DNA of 46,269 nucleotides from JBFLYN01 sp040756655 (GCA_040756655.1 JBFLYN010000028.1:1-46269), one strand, 5' to 3'. Shown: positions 7,616-16,311, counted from the stretch's first letter. Translations and numbers: made by a program. The notes: generated by a model not told the origin, from the sequence alone.

Positions 7616-8938
7616 TCACGCGACCAGCTTTACCAGGAGATTCAGGACAAAGCAAGTGGAACCGGCCAGCCCCAGGGGGAGGACGGCGCCCAGAACCGCC
7701 CAGCGCAGGCTGCGCGTCTCCCGGGCGATGGTCAGCAGCGTGGTTCCACAAGGGTAGTGGAGGAGCGAAAACAGCATTACGGAAACGGCCGTGTGCAGTG
7801 TCCAGCCCCGGCTGACCAACAGCTGGCCCAGGGCACGCAGCCCGTCCAGCTCCAAGAGCGCTGCGGAGCCCATGTATCCCATGACCAGGACTGGCACCAC
7901 GATCTCGTTGGCTGGTAGCCCCAACACGAAGGCCAACAGGATGTGACCGTCCATGCCCAGTGCCCGACCCAGGGCATCGAGGGCCAGAGCAGTCTGGGCT
8001 AAAAGACTTACCCGGGACACGTAGGTGTTGGCCAAGACCCAGGTCACAGCGCCCGCCGGGGCCGCGACCCACACGGCCCGGGTCAACACCACCAGCGTGC
8101 GATCGAACAGGGAACGTACCAGCACCTTGCCCACATGGGGAGGGCGGTACGGGGGCAACTCCAGGACGAAACTCGACGGCAGGCCGCGGAGGATGGTACG
8201 GGACAGGACCAGGGACACCAGCAGCGTGGCTCCGACGCCCGCCATGATCACGGCCACGACTACGGCCGAACCCAGCCAGCTGGTGCTTACGAAAATCGAA
8301 GCCAGGGCAAAGAACAGGGGAAAGCGCCCGTTGCAGGGCACAAACACATTGGTGAGCATGGCAATGAGCCGCTCCCGGGGCGACTCGATGATCCGGCAGG
8401 CGGTTACGCCCGCGGCGTTGCAGCCTAGGCCCATGCACATGGTCAGCGCCTGTTTCCCGTGGCCGCCTGCGCCCTTGAAGAACCGGTCAAGGTTAAAGGC
8501 CACCCGGGGGAGGTAGCCAAAATCCTCCAAGAGAGAAAACAGGGGGAAGAATATGGCCATGGGCGGGAGCATGACCCCCACTACCCAGGCTACGCCCCGG
8601 TATGTGCCATGTACTAACAGGCCCGTCAGCCACCAGGGAGCATCCAGGGACAGCATCATGGATTCCAGGACGCCTTCCAGCCAGAACAGGCCCCGGGTCA
8701 GGCCCTGGGACGGGTAGTTGCTGCCGGTGATGGTCAGCCACAGGGCGCCACACAAGAGGGCGGCCATGACCGGGTATCCCAGCCAGCGGGAGGTCACCAG
8801 GTCGTCCAGCCTGTCGCTCCAGCCAGGTTCCGGCCGTCCCCGGCGCACCACCCTGGCGGCTATCCCTTCAGCCCGGCGGTAGACGGCGCTGGCGATGGCA
8901 TCGCCATAAGAGCCCGGCAGGTGAAGTCCCGCACTCAC
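7616..8938 (-). CDS. feoB: FeoB membrane (permease) half, separate polypeptide
   Basis: This 440-residue integral membrane protein corresponds to the C-terminal part of FeoB, the ferrous-iron transporter. It has about 8-10 hydrophobic helices and two nucleoside-recognition (Gate) segments, the first around CMGLGCNAAGVTACR and VFVPCNGRFPLFFALA, the second around PANEIVVPVLVMGYMG and LLHYPCGTTLLTIA. GTG 8938 overlaps the stop of the G-domain gene (GTGA, 8938-8935) and is preceded by GGGGAGGG, so it is a genuine coupled start and not a simple frameshift. Other anaerobic Firmicutes are known to have FeoB split in this way. It presumably works as a complex with the G-domain protein. Confidence 0.85.
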   Translation of the reverse strand: MSAGLHLPGSYGDAIASAVYRRAEGIAARVVRRGRPEPGWSDRLDDLVTSRWLGYPVMAALLCGALWLTITGSNYPSQGLTRGLFWLEGVLESMMLSLDAPWWLTGLLVHGTYRGVAWVVGVMLPPMAIFFPLFSLLEDFGYLPRVAFNLDRFFKGAGGHGKQALTMCMGLGCNAAGVTACRIIESPRERLIAMLTNVFVPCNGRFPLFFALASIFVSTSWLGSAVVVAVIMAGVGATLLVSLVLSRTILRGLPSSFVLELPPYRPPHVGKVLVRSLFDRTLVVLTRAVWVAAPAGAVTWVLANTYVSRVSLLAQTALALDALGRALGMDGHILLAFVLGLPANEIVVPVLVMGYMGSAALLELDGLRALGQLLVSRGWTLHTAVSVMLFSLLHYPCGTTLLTIARETRSLRWAVLGAVLPLGLAGSTCFVLNLLVKLVA

Positions 8939-9639
8939 CTGTTTGCCCTCCCCAGCCCGTGGCGACCCAAGGATCTCAGAAGACCCGGGTTGCCTTCCAG
9001 TAGACGCAGGGCCAGCCAGCGGCGGCTGAACCCGTTGACGTCCAGGTGATCCAAACAAGGGAGCACTTGGGCAATGGCCTGCTCGATCTCGGGACCGTAG
9101 TCGGTGGGCACAGGTGAAGTAGACAGCGAGCCGGTGGCCACAGCGTGGGCTTTCGCCATTAGGAGATCGAGCCCTTCGCCGTTGCGGGCGGCGGTGGCCA
9201 CGGCCGGGACCCCCAGTTCACGGGAAAGCAGGTCCATGTCCAGGTGCATGCCCTTGCGACGCGCCTCGTCTATAAGGTTGACACACACTACTGTACGTCC
9301 GGTCATTTCCAGCACTTGGAGCACCAGGCTCAGGTTGCGCTCCAGGCACGTGGCGTCGGTCACCACCACCGTGACCGCAGGTTCCTCAAAGCAGATGAAG
9401 TCCCGGGCTACTTCCTCTTCTGGGGAACCGGTCAGCAGGGAGTAGGTGCCGGGCAAGTCCACTACCGTGTATTCCTGCCCCCGGTACTTCAATGTACCAC
9501 TGGCCAGAGCCACGGTCTTGCCCGGCCAGTTGCCCGTGTGCTGGCGCAGTCCAGTCAAGGCGTTAAAGAGGGTGCTCTTGCCCGTGTTGGGGTTCCCCGC
9601 CAGGGCCAGGACCGGGTGCCCGTTCACTGCCGTGCCCAT
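8935..9639 (-). CDS. feoB: FeoB N-terminal GTPase domain, separate polypeptide
   Basis: This 234-residue protein contains the FeoB G domain: G1 GNPNTGKSTLFNALTG, G2 around GNWPGKTV, G3 DLPGTYSLL, G4 VNLIDEA and G5-like ATAARNGEG. A helical guanine-dissociation-inhibitor-like region follows (TDYGPEIEQAIAQV, RWLALRLLEGNPGLL). It stops where normal FeoB would enter the first membrane helix. ATG 9639 lies inside the end of feoA after GGGAGGAAG, and its stop overlaps the GTG of the membrane half. GTP-dependent control of Fe(II) import is known for the family; acting in trans on the separate permease is inference. Confidence 0.88.
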   Translation of the reverse strand: MGTAVNGHPVLALAGNPNTGKSTLFNALTGLRQHTGNWPGKTVALASGTLKYRGQEYTVVDLPGTYSLLTGSPEEEVARDFICFEEPAVTVVVTDATCLERNLSLVLQVLEMTGRTVVCVNLIDEARRKGMHLDMDLLSRELGVPAVATAARNGEGLDLLMAKAHAVATGSLSTSPVPTDYGPEIEQAIAQVLPCLDHLDVNGFSRRWLALRLLEGNPGLLRSLGRHGLGRANR

Positions 9640-9872
9640 GCATCTTCCTCCCGAGCGGGCCGGATCTCTACTTGTTTGGCCTGGTCCTTTCTGAGCGCCA
9701 AGACCGCGCCGCGGATATAGTAAGCAGTCGGGTCGCCCAGGGGACTATGCCGCAGGGCACGGACACGGGTGCCCGGCACCAGCCCCAAGTCCAGCAGGCG
9801 CTGGCGATGGTTCCCTCGCACTGCCACCACCTCTCCCCAGGCACCCAACGGCAACTGAGCCAGGCTGGACAC
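9624..9872 (-). CDS. feoA: Ferrous iron transport protein FeoA
   Basis: This 82-residue cytoplasmic protein has the SH3-like FeoA fold: LAQLPLGAWGEVVAV, GNHRQRLLDLGLVPGTRVRALRHSPLGDP, and a final beta segment (YYIRGAVLALRKDQAKQVEI). FeoA binds FeoB and supports Fe(II) import. The start is GTG 9872 behind AAGAGGAGGA. It overlaps feoB by 16 bp, so the three feo genes form one coupled unit. A DtxR-type regulator is divergently transcribed and a palindrome lies about 75 bp upstream, so iron- or manganese-dependent repression is likely. Confidence 0.9.
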   Translation of the reverse strand: MSSLAQLPLGAWGEVVAVRGNHRQRLLDLGLVPGTRVRALRHSPLGDPTAYYIRGAVLALRKDQAKQVEIRPAREEDAWARQ

Positions 9873-9946
9873 GACTATCCTCCTCTTGGGGCGCCAGTCT
9901 AAAAGCAGGATATGAAAGGCAGGGCATTTGGGTCACTCCTAACTCT

Positions 9947-9962
9947 GTTAGTCGTGACTAAC
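9947..9962. promoter_or_regulatory. Palindrome between feoA and DtxR-type regulator (candidate operator)
   Basis: GTTAGTCGTGACTAAC has 7-bp perfect arms and a 2-bp centre. TTAG...CTAA half-sites fit the general look of DtxR/MntR/IdeR operators. It sits in the 128-bp gap between divergent feoA and the regulator gene, 54 bp before the regulator start, so it can control both. Confidence 0.6.
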
Positions 9963-10000
9963 TCCGGCCCGGCCTCATACCATGAGGCGAGGTGAGGTGG

Positions 10001-10507
10001 GTGAAGAGAAACCCAGAAGTGTTCCGGACTTTCCGCGGATATGCCATGCAAGAAGGCGGCGGGTCTCTCACTCCCAGCCTGGAGGACTACCTGGAGATGC
10101 TATTCCGGCTGGCCCAGAAAAGCGGCTATACCCGTCTCAACGACCTGGCTACTGTCCTCAATGTCCAGCCGGCCTCTGCCAGCAAGATGGTCCAGCGCTT
10201 AGGACAGGAGGGCCTGCTCAAGTACGAGCGGTACGGCACCCTGGAGCTGACCGACGGTGGCCGCAAACTGGGGGCCGTGCTGCTGGCCCGGCACCAGCTT
10301 CTGGAGGAGTTTCTCCGGACCATCGGGGTCACCGGACCGGTGCTGGAGGACACCGAGCGCATCGAGCACAACATCAGCGAGGAAACGCTGACCTGCATGG
10401 CCGCAGTAGTGGAGTTTGCCCGGGCCAATCCCGGGTGGCTCCAAACCTATCGCGACTACCTTGCCCGGCGCCAAGCACCGGGAGGGTCCGGTGACGGGAG
10501 TTGCTAA
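10001..10507 (+). CDS. DtxR/MntR family metal-dependent repressor
   Basis: This 168-residue protein has an N-terminal winged helix (LTPSLEDYLEMLFRLAQ, then the recognition region LNVQPASASKMVQRLGQEGLLKYERYG) and a metal-binding dimerisation region with conserved His and Glu (LLARHQLLEEFLRTIGV, DTERIEHNISEETLTCM). These fit MntR/IdeR-like repressors that bind DNA when loaded with Fe(II) or Mn(II). There is no C-terminal SH3 domain, as in short MntR forms. I start at GTG 10001 after GAGGTGAGG; ATG 10046 would give the more typical shorter N-terminus but has no clear ribosome site. Divergent to feoA with a shared palindrome. Confidence 0.85.
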   Translation: MKRNPEVFRTFRGYAMQEGGGSLTPSLEDYLEMLFRLAQKSGYTRLNDLATVLNVQPASASKMVQRLGQEGLLKYERYGTLELTDGGRKLGAVLLARHQLLEEFLRTIGVTGPVLEDTERIEHNISEETLTCMAAVVEFARANPGWLQTYRDYLARRQAPGGSGDGSC

Positions 10508-10563
10508 CACCGGGGAGGAGACGTGGGGGGCATGGAGAAATCCCCGGCCAGGGAGGTGACCAG

Positions 10564-11043
10564 GTGGCGGAGGTCACGCACATCCGGGTTGACGGCGCCC
10601 TGGTGGGCATCTGGAACTTGAAGTTTCGCATGGCGGAAGTCAAGGCTCGGCCTCTACCTGACAACCGGGCCAGGGCCCGCCTGCTCCTGGAACTGGTCAA
10701 GGAGGAGAACTATGTTCCTCCCCGGTCTGAGCCTGCCTACGAAGAAGCGCTGCTCCAGGCCTACCTGGTCTGGGACGGCCTGGTCCAACCCGAGCCGGAG
10801 ACCGGCATCAAGATCCTCGGCCTGGGGTGCCCGCGCTGCCGCCAACTGGCTGACCTGGTCCGCGAGGTCCTGGGAGAACTTGATCTCCCGTGCGACGTGG
10901 AGCATGTCACCGCAGAATCCCGCATCAGGAGTTACGGTGTGATCGGCAGCCCGGCCCTGGTCATCAACGGCCGGGTGGTGACGGCAGGCCAGGTGCCCTC
11001 CCGGGCAGAACTCAGGGAATTGGTGCAGTCACACCTTTTCTGA
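10564..11043 (+). CDS. Fused NAC-like domain + glutaredoxin-like disulfide protein
   Basis: This protein has 159 residues from GTG 10564 (GGGAGGTGACCA before it). The C-terminal 75 or so residues are a small thioredoxin fold of the MTH895/TM0996 type: IKILGLGCPRCRQLADLVREVL with the CPRC redox pair, then GVIGSPALVINGRVV with the cis-proline. The first 80 residues (LKFRMAEVKARPL, LLELVKEENYVPPRSEPAYEEALLQAY) resemble a small conserved domain I know only as an unnamed protein in anaerobes. Family members are proposed to be thiol-disulfide or metal-handling proteins. It is in the same direction as the metal regulator, 56 bp downstream, and probably in its transcript. Confidence 0.68.
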   Translation: MAEVTHIRVDGALVGIWNLKFRMAEVKARPLPDNRARARLLLELVKEENYVPPRSEPAYEEALLQAYLVWDGLVQPEPETGIKILGLGCPRCRQLADLVREVLGELDLPCDVEHVTAESRIRSYGVIGSPALVINGRVVTAGQVPSRAELRELVQSHLF

Positions 11044-11523
11044 CTCCCCGCCCAGGGGTAAGACCATTGTGTGCCGGTGGAATCTGAAGTCCTCGCGAAG
11101 ATATAGGGACAGGGCCGGGTTGGGGGCCAGCACGCGCAAGGAGAGGAGGGACGCTCCCCGGGACCGGGCCCATGTCTGGCATTCCTGGAGCAAACGACGC
11201 CCAATGCCCCTGGGAGCGATAAGGCGGCCGGACGAAGAGGTCGTTGATAGTCACTGCCCGGCGAGGTGCAAAGACCGGCACATGCCTTTGTACTGAAGCA
11301 GTGGCAAACCCGGTGAACTTGCCGTTGAGCTCGGCAGGCAGATGTAGGCGTCGTCCTGCTCCAGCATGGCGACGAAGTAGGGGACGGCGGCCTGGCCTGC
11401 CCCGGGGGCCAGCGGATAGAAGGGATCGTAGCGTTCCATATCCCGGGCCAGCTCGCGCCAGAGGCCAACCACAGTATCCAGGTCTTCGCGCGTAGCCTGC
11501 TGGCAGTTGAGAGCCATCACCAT
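11029..11523 (-). pseudogene. GNAT acetyltransferase, two frameshifts
   Basis: ATG 11523 opens a GNAT-like N-terminus (REDLDTVVGLWRELARDMERYDPFY, VPYFVAMLEQDDAYICL). The frame is lost near 11340. The next segment, NGKFTGFATASVQRHVPVF and TINDLFVRPPYRSQG (the acetyl-CoA motif), lies in a second frame, and a second shift near 11210 is needed to read GRRLLQECQTWARSRG and LYLREDFRFHRH to the TGA at 11029-11031. Restored, the protein would be about 164 residues, normal for the family. The end overlaps the upstream redox gene. Two independent 1-2 bp changes make loss of function likely unless the sequence has errors. Confidence 0.7.
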
Positions 11524-11651
11524 CGCCTCCTGGCCCAGACTTCTCCCGGGAGGATGGGAAACCCTTCAGGGAAGATCGCCTTTCCGCAGGTGTCAGCTGG
11601 CTATCGTGGAATAGAACTAACTAGAGGCTGGATTCCAGGAGGGTGGTGTTG

Positions 11652-13130
11652 ATGTCATCAAGACCTAGGTTCATCATGGCCCAGATCAGTCACGAAACCA
11701 ATACCTTCAGCCCCATACGCACCGGACTGGAACACTTTGCCAGCCGGGGCTTGTTCCGGGGGGACGAGATTACCCGCGTCTTTGCTGGGACCCGCACCCC
11801 GCTGGGCGGGTTCATGGAGGTAGCCCGGCGAGCTCAAGCCGAACTGGTCCCGGTGCTGTCGGCGTCGGCGACCCCGTCAGGCATCGTGCGGAAAGATACC
11901 TACCAGGGTTTTAAGGAGGAACTCCTAGACGGCATCCGGGCGGCCGGTCGGATCGATGGGATCTTGCTGGCGCTGCACGGCGCCATGGTGGTGGAAGGTA
12001 TCCAGGACGCCGAGGGAGACCTCCTATCGGCGGTCCGTGAAGTAACCGGCCAGGCGGTGCCGGTCATGTGCACGTTGGACTACCATGCCAACCTGTCCGA
12101 CGTCATGGTGGCTTCCACCGACGCCCTGTTCGGCTACGATACCTATCCGCACGTAGACGGTTATGAACGGGGCGTGGAGTGCGCCGAAAACCTCCTGGCC
12201 ATGCTGGCAGGATGCTTAAGGCCCACCTCAGCCGTGTGCCGTCCCCCGCTTATCCCGGCCATTGTCTGCGCCCGCACAGGCTGGGGACCCGTGGTAGACC
12301 TCTTGAGCGAAGCGCGCAAGTACGAAGCCATGGAGGGCGTGGTCAACGTGTCCGTGTACGGTGGCTTCCCCTACGCGGACATCCATGACGCCGGGATGGC
12401 GTTTTACGCCACTACCAACAACCGGCCGGCCCTAGCCCAGGAAATCGCAAGCAGGCTAAGCGAGAAGGCGTTTTCTCTCCGCCACCATTTTCGCAAGGAA
12501 CTGGTGCCTGTGGAGGAGGCCGTACGCCGGGCCATGCTGGCAACCTGTACTCCCGTGGTTTTGGCCGATGTGGGTGATAACACCGGGGGCGGCGCGTCCG
12601 GGGATGGGACCGCTATCCTGCGGGCGCTCCTGGACTTGAAAGCCACGGGTGCGGCCGTGGCCATCATCACCGACCCGGAGGTAGTGGCGATGGCCTCAGT
12701 GGCGGGACCAGGCGCCACCATCAGCACCCGGCTGGGTGGGAAGACCGACGATCTACACGGGGAACCCCTCCCCGTTACCGCACGGGTAAGGGTGCTTTCT
12801 GACGGGAGCTTCGTCCACAAGGGTCCAATGTCTCGCGGTCTGCGTGGAAACATGGGAAAGACCGCAGTACTGGTTGTGGACGGCGTGGAAGTGGTGGTGA
12901 CCGAGCGCCGCCTGCAACCGGTGGACCCGGAGGTGTTCCGGGCCGTGGGCATTGAGCCATTGGATAGGAAGATCCTAGTGGTCAAGTCTTCGGTGCACTA
13001 CCGTGCGGCCTACGAGCCACTGGCCCAGGAAATCATCGAGGTGGACGGGCCGGGTTTGAGCAGTGCTAACCTGGGCAAGTTCGTCTTCCGTCACATCCGC
13101 CGCCCCATTTTCCCCCTTGACCCCATCTGA
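11652..13130 (+). CDS. M81 family (MlrC-like) metallopeptidase
   Basis: This 492-residue protein belongs to the MlrC/microcystinase C family, zinc-dependent hydrolases that cleave small linear peptides or peptide-like compounds. Key regions are AQISHETNTFSP near the N-terminus, GILLALHGAMVVEG, CTLDYHANLSDVMV (Asp/His metal ligands), YDTYPHVDGYERG, and VVLADVGDNTGGGASGDGTAILR in the C-terminal half. Length matches the family. AGGAGGG at 11637-11643 places the start at ATG 11652, rather than the GTG or TTG codons just upstream. It has no same-strand neighbours, so substrate context is lacking. Confidence 0.87.
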   Translation: MSSRPRFIMAQISHETNTFSPIRTGLEHFASRGLFRGDEITRVFAGTRTPLGGFMEVARRAQAELVPVLSASATPSGIVRKDTYQGFKEELLDGIRAAGRIDGILLALHGAMVVEGIQDAEGDLLSAVREVTGQAVPVMCTLDYHANLSDVMVASTDALFGYDTYPHVDGYERGVECAENLLAMLAGCLRPTSAVCRPPLIPAIVCARTGWGPVVDLLSEARKYEAMEGVVNVSVYGGFPYADIHDAGMAFYATTNNRPALAQEIASRLSEKAFSLRHHFRKELVPVEEAVRRAMLATCTPVVLADVGDNTGGGASGDGTAILRALLDLKATGAAVAIITDPEVVAMASVAGPGATISTRLGGKTDDLHGEPLPVTARVRVLSDGSFVHKGPMSRGLRGNMGKTAVLVVDGVEVVVTERRLQPVDPEVFRAVGIEPLDRKILVVKSSVHYRAAYEPLAQEIIEVDGPGLSSANLGKFVFRHIRRPIFPLDPI

Positions 13131-13154
13131 CAAAGGCGCCCCCGGGGGCTCACC

Positions 13155-13856
13155 TTATCTCCTGCTCACGTACAACCGCCCCGCCCCATCCAGCATGACG
13201 GCCACGGCCTCCTGCACAGAACGGAGGCCGTGGGCGGCCAGTTCTTGTTCCAGCCTTTCCACGGTGTAGCCGCTCTTTCTCAGGTTCTCCCGCAGGAGGT
13301 GCCCGTCTTCCACCAGCGTCATCATGATGCCCCCCGGGGGTGGGCTAAGTCCCAGTTGGTGCGAAGTGACCGGCTGGTGCCTGGTGTCTTTCAGGACACT
13401 CACTTTCCCGTTGGGCTCAAGGACCACATCCTGCACCTCGGACCAGCTGGTAATGCCGTGCTGCCTCAGCTGGGTCAAAAGGTCGTCCAGGTTGAACCGG
13501 GCGGCACGCATGGAGCGCTCCAGGATCCGGCCGTTTTTTACCAGGGTGGCGGCCTTCCCTTCCAGAAATCCCCGCAGGGTTGGAGACTTTAGCGAGACCA
13601 CAGCGGCGAAAACCTCCATGGAAGCGATGGCTCCGAGGGTGACGAAGGTCGGTGTCAGGCTAAGCTCCGGATCAGCCAGCGGCGCGGCCCCGGCCGCACC
13701 CAGGATCACCGAGGCGATGAAGTCGAACAGGCTGAGCCGGCCCAGTTCGCGCTGGCCCATGAGCTTGGCCAGGAGCAGGAGGTAGATGTACACCATGATG
13801 CCGCGGGCCAACAGTGCAGGTGCGGACAGCCTTTCGGCCCCATGCCAGAAGGCCAT
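13155..13856 (-). CDS. DUF421 (YetF/YcaP) membrane protein
   Basis: This 233-residue protein starts at ATG 13856 after GTGAGGTGA. Three N-terminal hydrophobic helices (LARGIMVYIYLLLLAKLMG, LFDFIASVILGAAGAAPLA, TLGAIASMEVFAAVVSL) precede a cytoplasmic DUF421 domain (PTLRGFLEGKAATLVKNGRI, RFNLDDLLTQLRQHGI, EVQDVVLEPNGKVSVLKD) and a C-terminal repeat with VSRR at the end. Relatives in Bacillus (YetF, YrbG) are membrane proteins expressed in spores that affect germination, but their biochemical job is not settled. It converges with the M81 gene 24 bp away. Confidence 0.85.
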   Translation of the reverse strand: MAFWHGAERLSAPALLARGIMVYIYLLLLAKLMGQRELGRLSLFDFIASVILGAAGAAPLADPELSLTPTFVTLGAIASMEVFAAVVSLKSPTLRGFLEGKAATLVKNGRILERSMRAARFNLDDLLTQLRQHGITSWSEVQDVVLEPNGKVSVLKDTRHQPVTSHQLGLSPPPGGIMMTLVEDGHLLRENLRKSGYTVERLEQELAAHGLRSVQEAVAVMLDGAGRLYVSRR

Positions 13857-13925
13857 GGAGAGTATCACCTCACGGTATCCATAACCGGGCGGGCGCCCGG
13901 CTATACAATGCACCCCTCGACTTCT

Positions 13926-13945
13926 AGCTTCCCTCCGGGGAAGCT
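13926..13945. repeat. Inverted repeat between DUF421 and HTH-Uma2 genes
   Basis: AGCTTCCC and GGGAAGCT are separated by 4 bases, a strong stem-loop in the divergent intergenic region, 70 bp upstream of DUF421 and 35 bp upstream of the next gene. It may be an operator for the HTH domain protein or a simple DNA hairpin. No direct evidence separates the options. Confidence 0.4.
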
Positions 13946-13979
13946 CCTAGGTAGGTGAAGCCGAAGGGGAAGCTGTGTC

Positions 13980-14631
13980 ATGAAGGAGTTGCTGACCGCC
14001 AGGGAACCGGCAGAGATCCTGAACCTGTCCGTGGACACTATCTGGAGGTACACACGGCAGGGAAGGATACCCGCGGTTGAGCTGGGAGAGAGGCAATACC
14101 GGTACGAAAGGGAAAAAGCTCTGGCGGCTCTGACCGGGTATTTGACTGTCGGGGAAGAACGACCGGTATGCGCCCGCCAGAACGAGTACACCTGCGAAGA
14201 CTACCTGAAGATCCTAAAAGAGCCGGGCTACCGGTATGAGGTCCTGGAGGGGATCCTGGTAAGAGAGCCGTCGCCTTTGGTGCATCACCCGCGAGTATGC
14301 CGGGTGTTGCTGTCGCAGTTGATGGCTTTCTTTCGCTTTGGTCCAGAGGGCGAGATCTTCTCTGCCCCTGTGGACGTTACCCTCACGGCCTGCAAAGTCC
14401 TTCGGCCGGACATGCTGTTTGTGTCCAGAGCCCGCAGGGGCATCATGCGCCAGGAACGCATTGATGGTCCTTGTGACCTGGCAGTCGAGATCACCTCGCC
14501 TGGAAACCGCTGGCAAGATCGCCTGCATAAGAATGGAGATATACCGAAAGGCCGGAATTCCTGATTACTGGCTCGTGCTCCAGGACGGAAACCACCCCCT
14601 GGTAGCTCTGGGGGGCAGGGAAACGTCGTGA
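13980..14631 (+). pseudogene. HTH-Uma2 (DUF820) family protein, frameshifted
   Basis: An excisionase/MerR-like helix-turn-helix (LTAREPAEILNLSVDTIWRY, TRQGRIPAVELGERQYRY, residues about 4-40) is fused to a Uma2 domain, a PD-(D/E)XK nuclease-like fold: YTCEDYLKILKEPGYRYEVLEG, HHPRVCRVLLSQLM, PVDVTLTACKVLRPDMLFVS and CDLAVEITSPGNRWQD, which carry the typical E, D and E-x-x positions. Near 14532 one base is missing; the true ending MEIYRKAGIPDYWLVLQDG continues in another frame to a stop at 14631. Without the shift the encoded product is 194 residues with a wrong tail. Uma2 proteins are usually associated with mobile or defence islands; function is unproven. Confidence 0.75.
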
Positions 14632-14830
14632 ACCATCCAGGGTTCCCGGGACTGGAGTCGGACCTGGATAAGGTGTTCCGTCCGGCCCTGTGCACAGGGA
14701 GACTGCTGATACCCGGGCCGGCCGGGATGACCCTAGGAGAGCGCTGAAAAATGTACCCGCGAAGGGTAGGGCAGTACAGGCATCTGGGTGGTGGGTGTCC
14801 AATCCTCTCTAATAGCACCAGTGTGGGGGG

Positions 14831-16096
14831 ACAGCAGATCGGTGGAAGAAGGCGCTGCGGCTGGCCATCGACGAAGCCGGGTTTGAGAGCAGTACCCTGT
14901 CGGTGTTTCGAACCCGGCTGCTGGCCAACGCATTAGAAGCCACGGTGTTCCAGCAGATACTGGAGACCGCCGTCGACCGGGGTCTGCTGCCACGCGAAGC
15001 CGCCCTGCAGGTGGTGGACTCCACTTATACCCTGGGGGCGGGAGCGGTACAGGATACCTACACTATGCTCCGGGAGGGCATGCGCAAACTGCTGCGGGTG
15101 TTGAACCGGCAGATGGACTTCACCGCGCGGTTGGCGGGCCAGCTGCGCCTGGACTATGGGCGTAAAGCCAAGAAGCCCAAGATCGACTGGAACGACCCTG
15201 AGGCCAGACAGCAGTTGCTAACGGACCTGGTGGCAGATGCCAAGCAAGTGCTGGCGGCCACGGCCGATCTTAGCCTGACTCCGGCGGAAACGCGGTTGGT
15301 AGAACTACTGAGCCTGGTGGCCACCCAGGACGTCAGCGATGAATCCGGCCGGGTGGCATTGAAGCCAGGGGTAGCCAAAGACCGGGTGATCTCCACCACG
15401 GACCCGGAGATGCGTCATGGCCGGAAGTAGCACGCCCGTAAGTTCGACGGTTACAAGACCCATACGGCGGTGGATGTCGGTAGTGAGTTGATCACCAGCA
15501 CGGCCGTGACTCCGGGCAATGCCCATGACTCCGAGGCGATGACCCAGCTGGTGGATGCCCAGCCGCCGGAGTTCCGAGCCGAAGTTCTGATCGGGGATAC
15601 TGCCTATAGGACCGGACAGGTATGCGCCGACCTGGCCGCCCGCCAAATGCAGGTGGTAGCTCCGGTGCCGCAAGGCCCACCGCCGGCGGGGCGGTTTCCC
15701 AAAACCGCCTTTACCATTGACCTGGTGGCCAAGACCTGCAGGTGTCCAGCGGGAGAGCTAGCTACCGAGCAACACTATAGTCGCCTGGGGCGACTGAAGG
15801 CGTTTGCGTTCAGCGCCGAGCAATGCGGGCGGTGTCCCCTCAAGGGCCAGTGCACGCAGAGCAAGCATCAACGACGCATCGTGACGGTACATGCTCATGA
15901 GCAGCATCTGTAGCAGGGGCATGCCTTTGCCAAGACGGAGGTGTATGCCGATCTCTACGGCAAACGGCACCTGGTCGAGCGCAAACAGGCGGAGCTGGTG
16001 AGGTATGGTATGAGGAAAGCCCGTTACATCGGGCAAAGGAAGGTATCCCTGCAGGCATATATGGTGGCAGCCCTACGCTCATGCGCCAGCAGGTAG
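14831..16096 (+). pseudogene. IS1182 family transposase, nonsense-mutated and 5'-truncated
   Basis: A single frame reads a DDE transposase of the IS1182 type: TLSVFRTRLLANALE near the start, VDSTYTLGAGAVQDTY, then FDGYKTHTAVDVGSELITST, a C-rich ribbon (CRCPAGEL, CGRCPLKGQCTQSK) and VERKQAELVRYGMRKARYIGQRK. The first 80 or so residues of a full element are missing. Two in-frame TAG codons (15428-15430 and 15911-15913) interrupt it, and it ends at TAG 16094-16096. The element is therefore dead. I could not find clear terminal repeats or a target duplication by eye. Confidence 0.85.
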
Positions 16097-16311
16097 TCGC
16101 TCATGCCCTACCGGCGCCGGTCTAAATCCCAACTGGCCCCGGGCGAAGGTCAATAAAGCGGTAGCCATGGGGCATTGGCACACTCGCATTAGTTAAACGA
16201 TGGTGTACCGGGATTCGCAGATGAGTTATCGGCCCGGGTCCACAAGATCGGGACCCGGATCACACTGGAAACCCGTATTGTTCAGCATTCTCCTAGAACC
16301 CGGCACGGCTC
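16097..16311. other. Intergenic stretch after IS1182 relic, with stem-loop
   Basis: No gene is visible. The only structure is CCGGGTCC at 16234-16241 and its complement at 16251-16258 with a 9-base loop, an 8-bp stem just beyond the tupC stop codon. There is no T run, so it may be a weak terminator or mRNA 3' end structure. Confidence 0.5.

Noticed and set aside
6698..7918. 406-residue open frame on the plus strand opposite xdhC and feoB
   Set aside because: It is antisense to clear genes with strong motifs and has the composition of a GC-rich shadow frame.
14903..16096. TAG recoding (for example pyrrolysine) in the IS1182 relic
   Set aside because: TAG ends several intact host genes here, and other transposases also carry TGA, so mutation is simpler.
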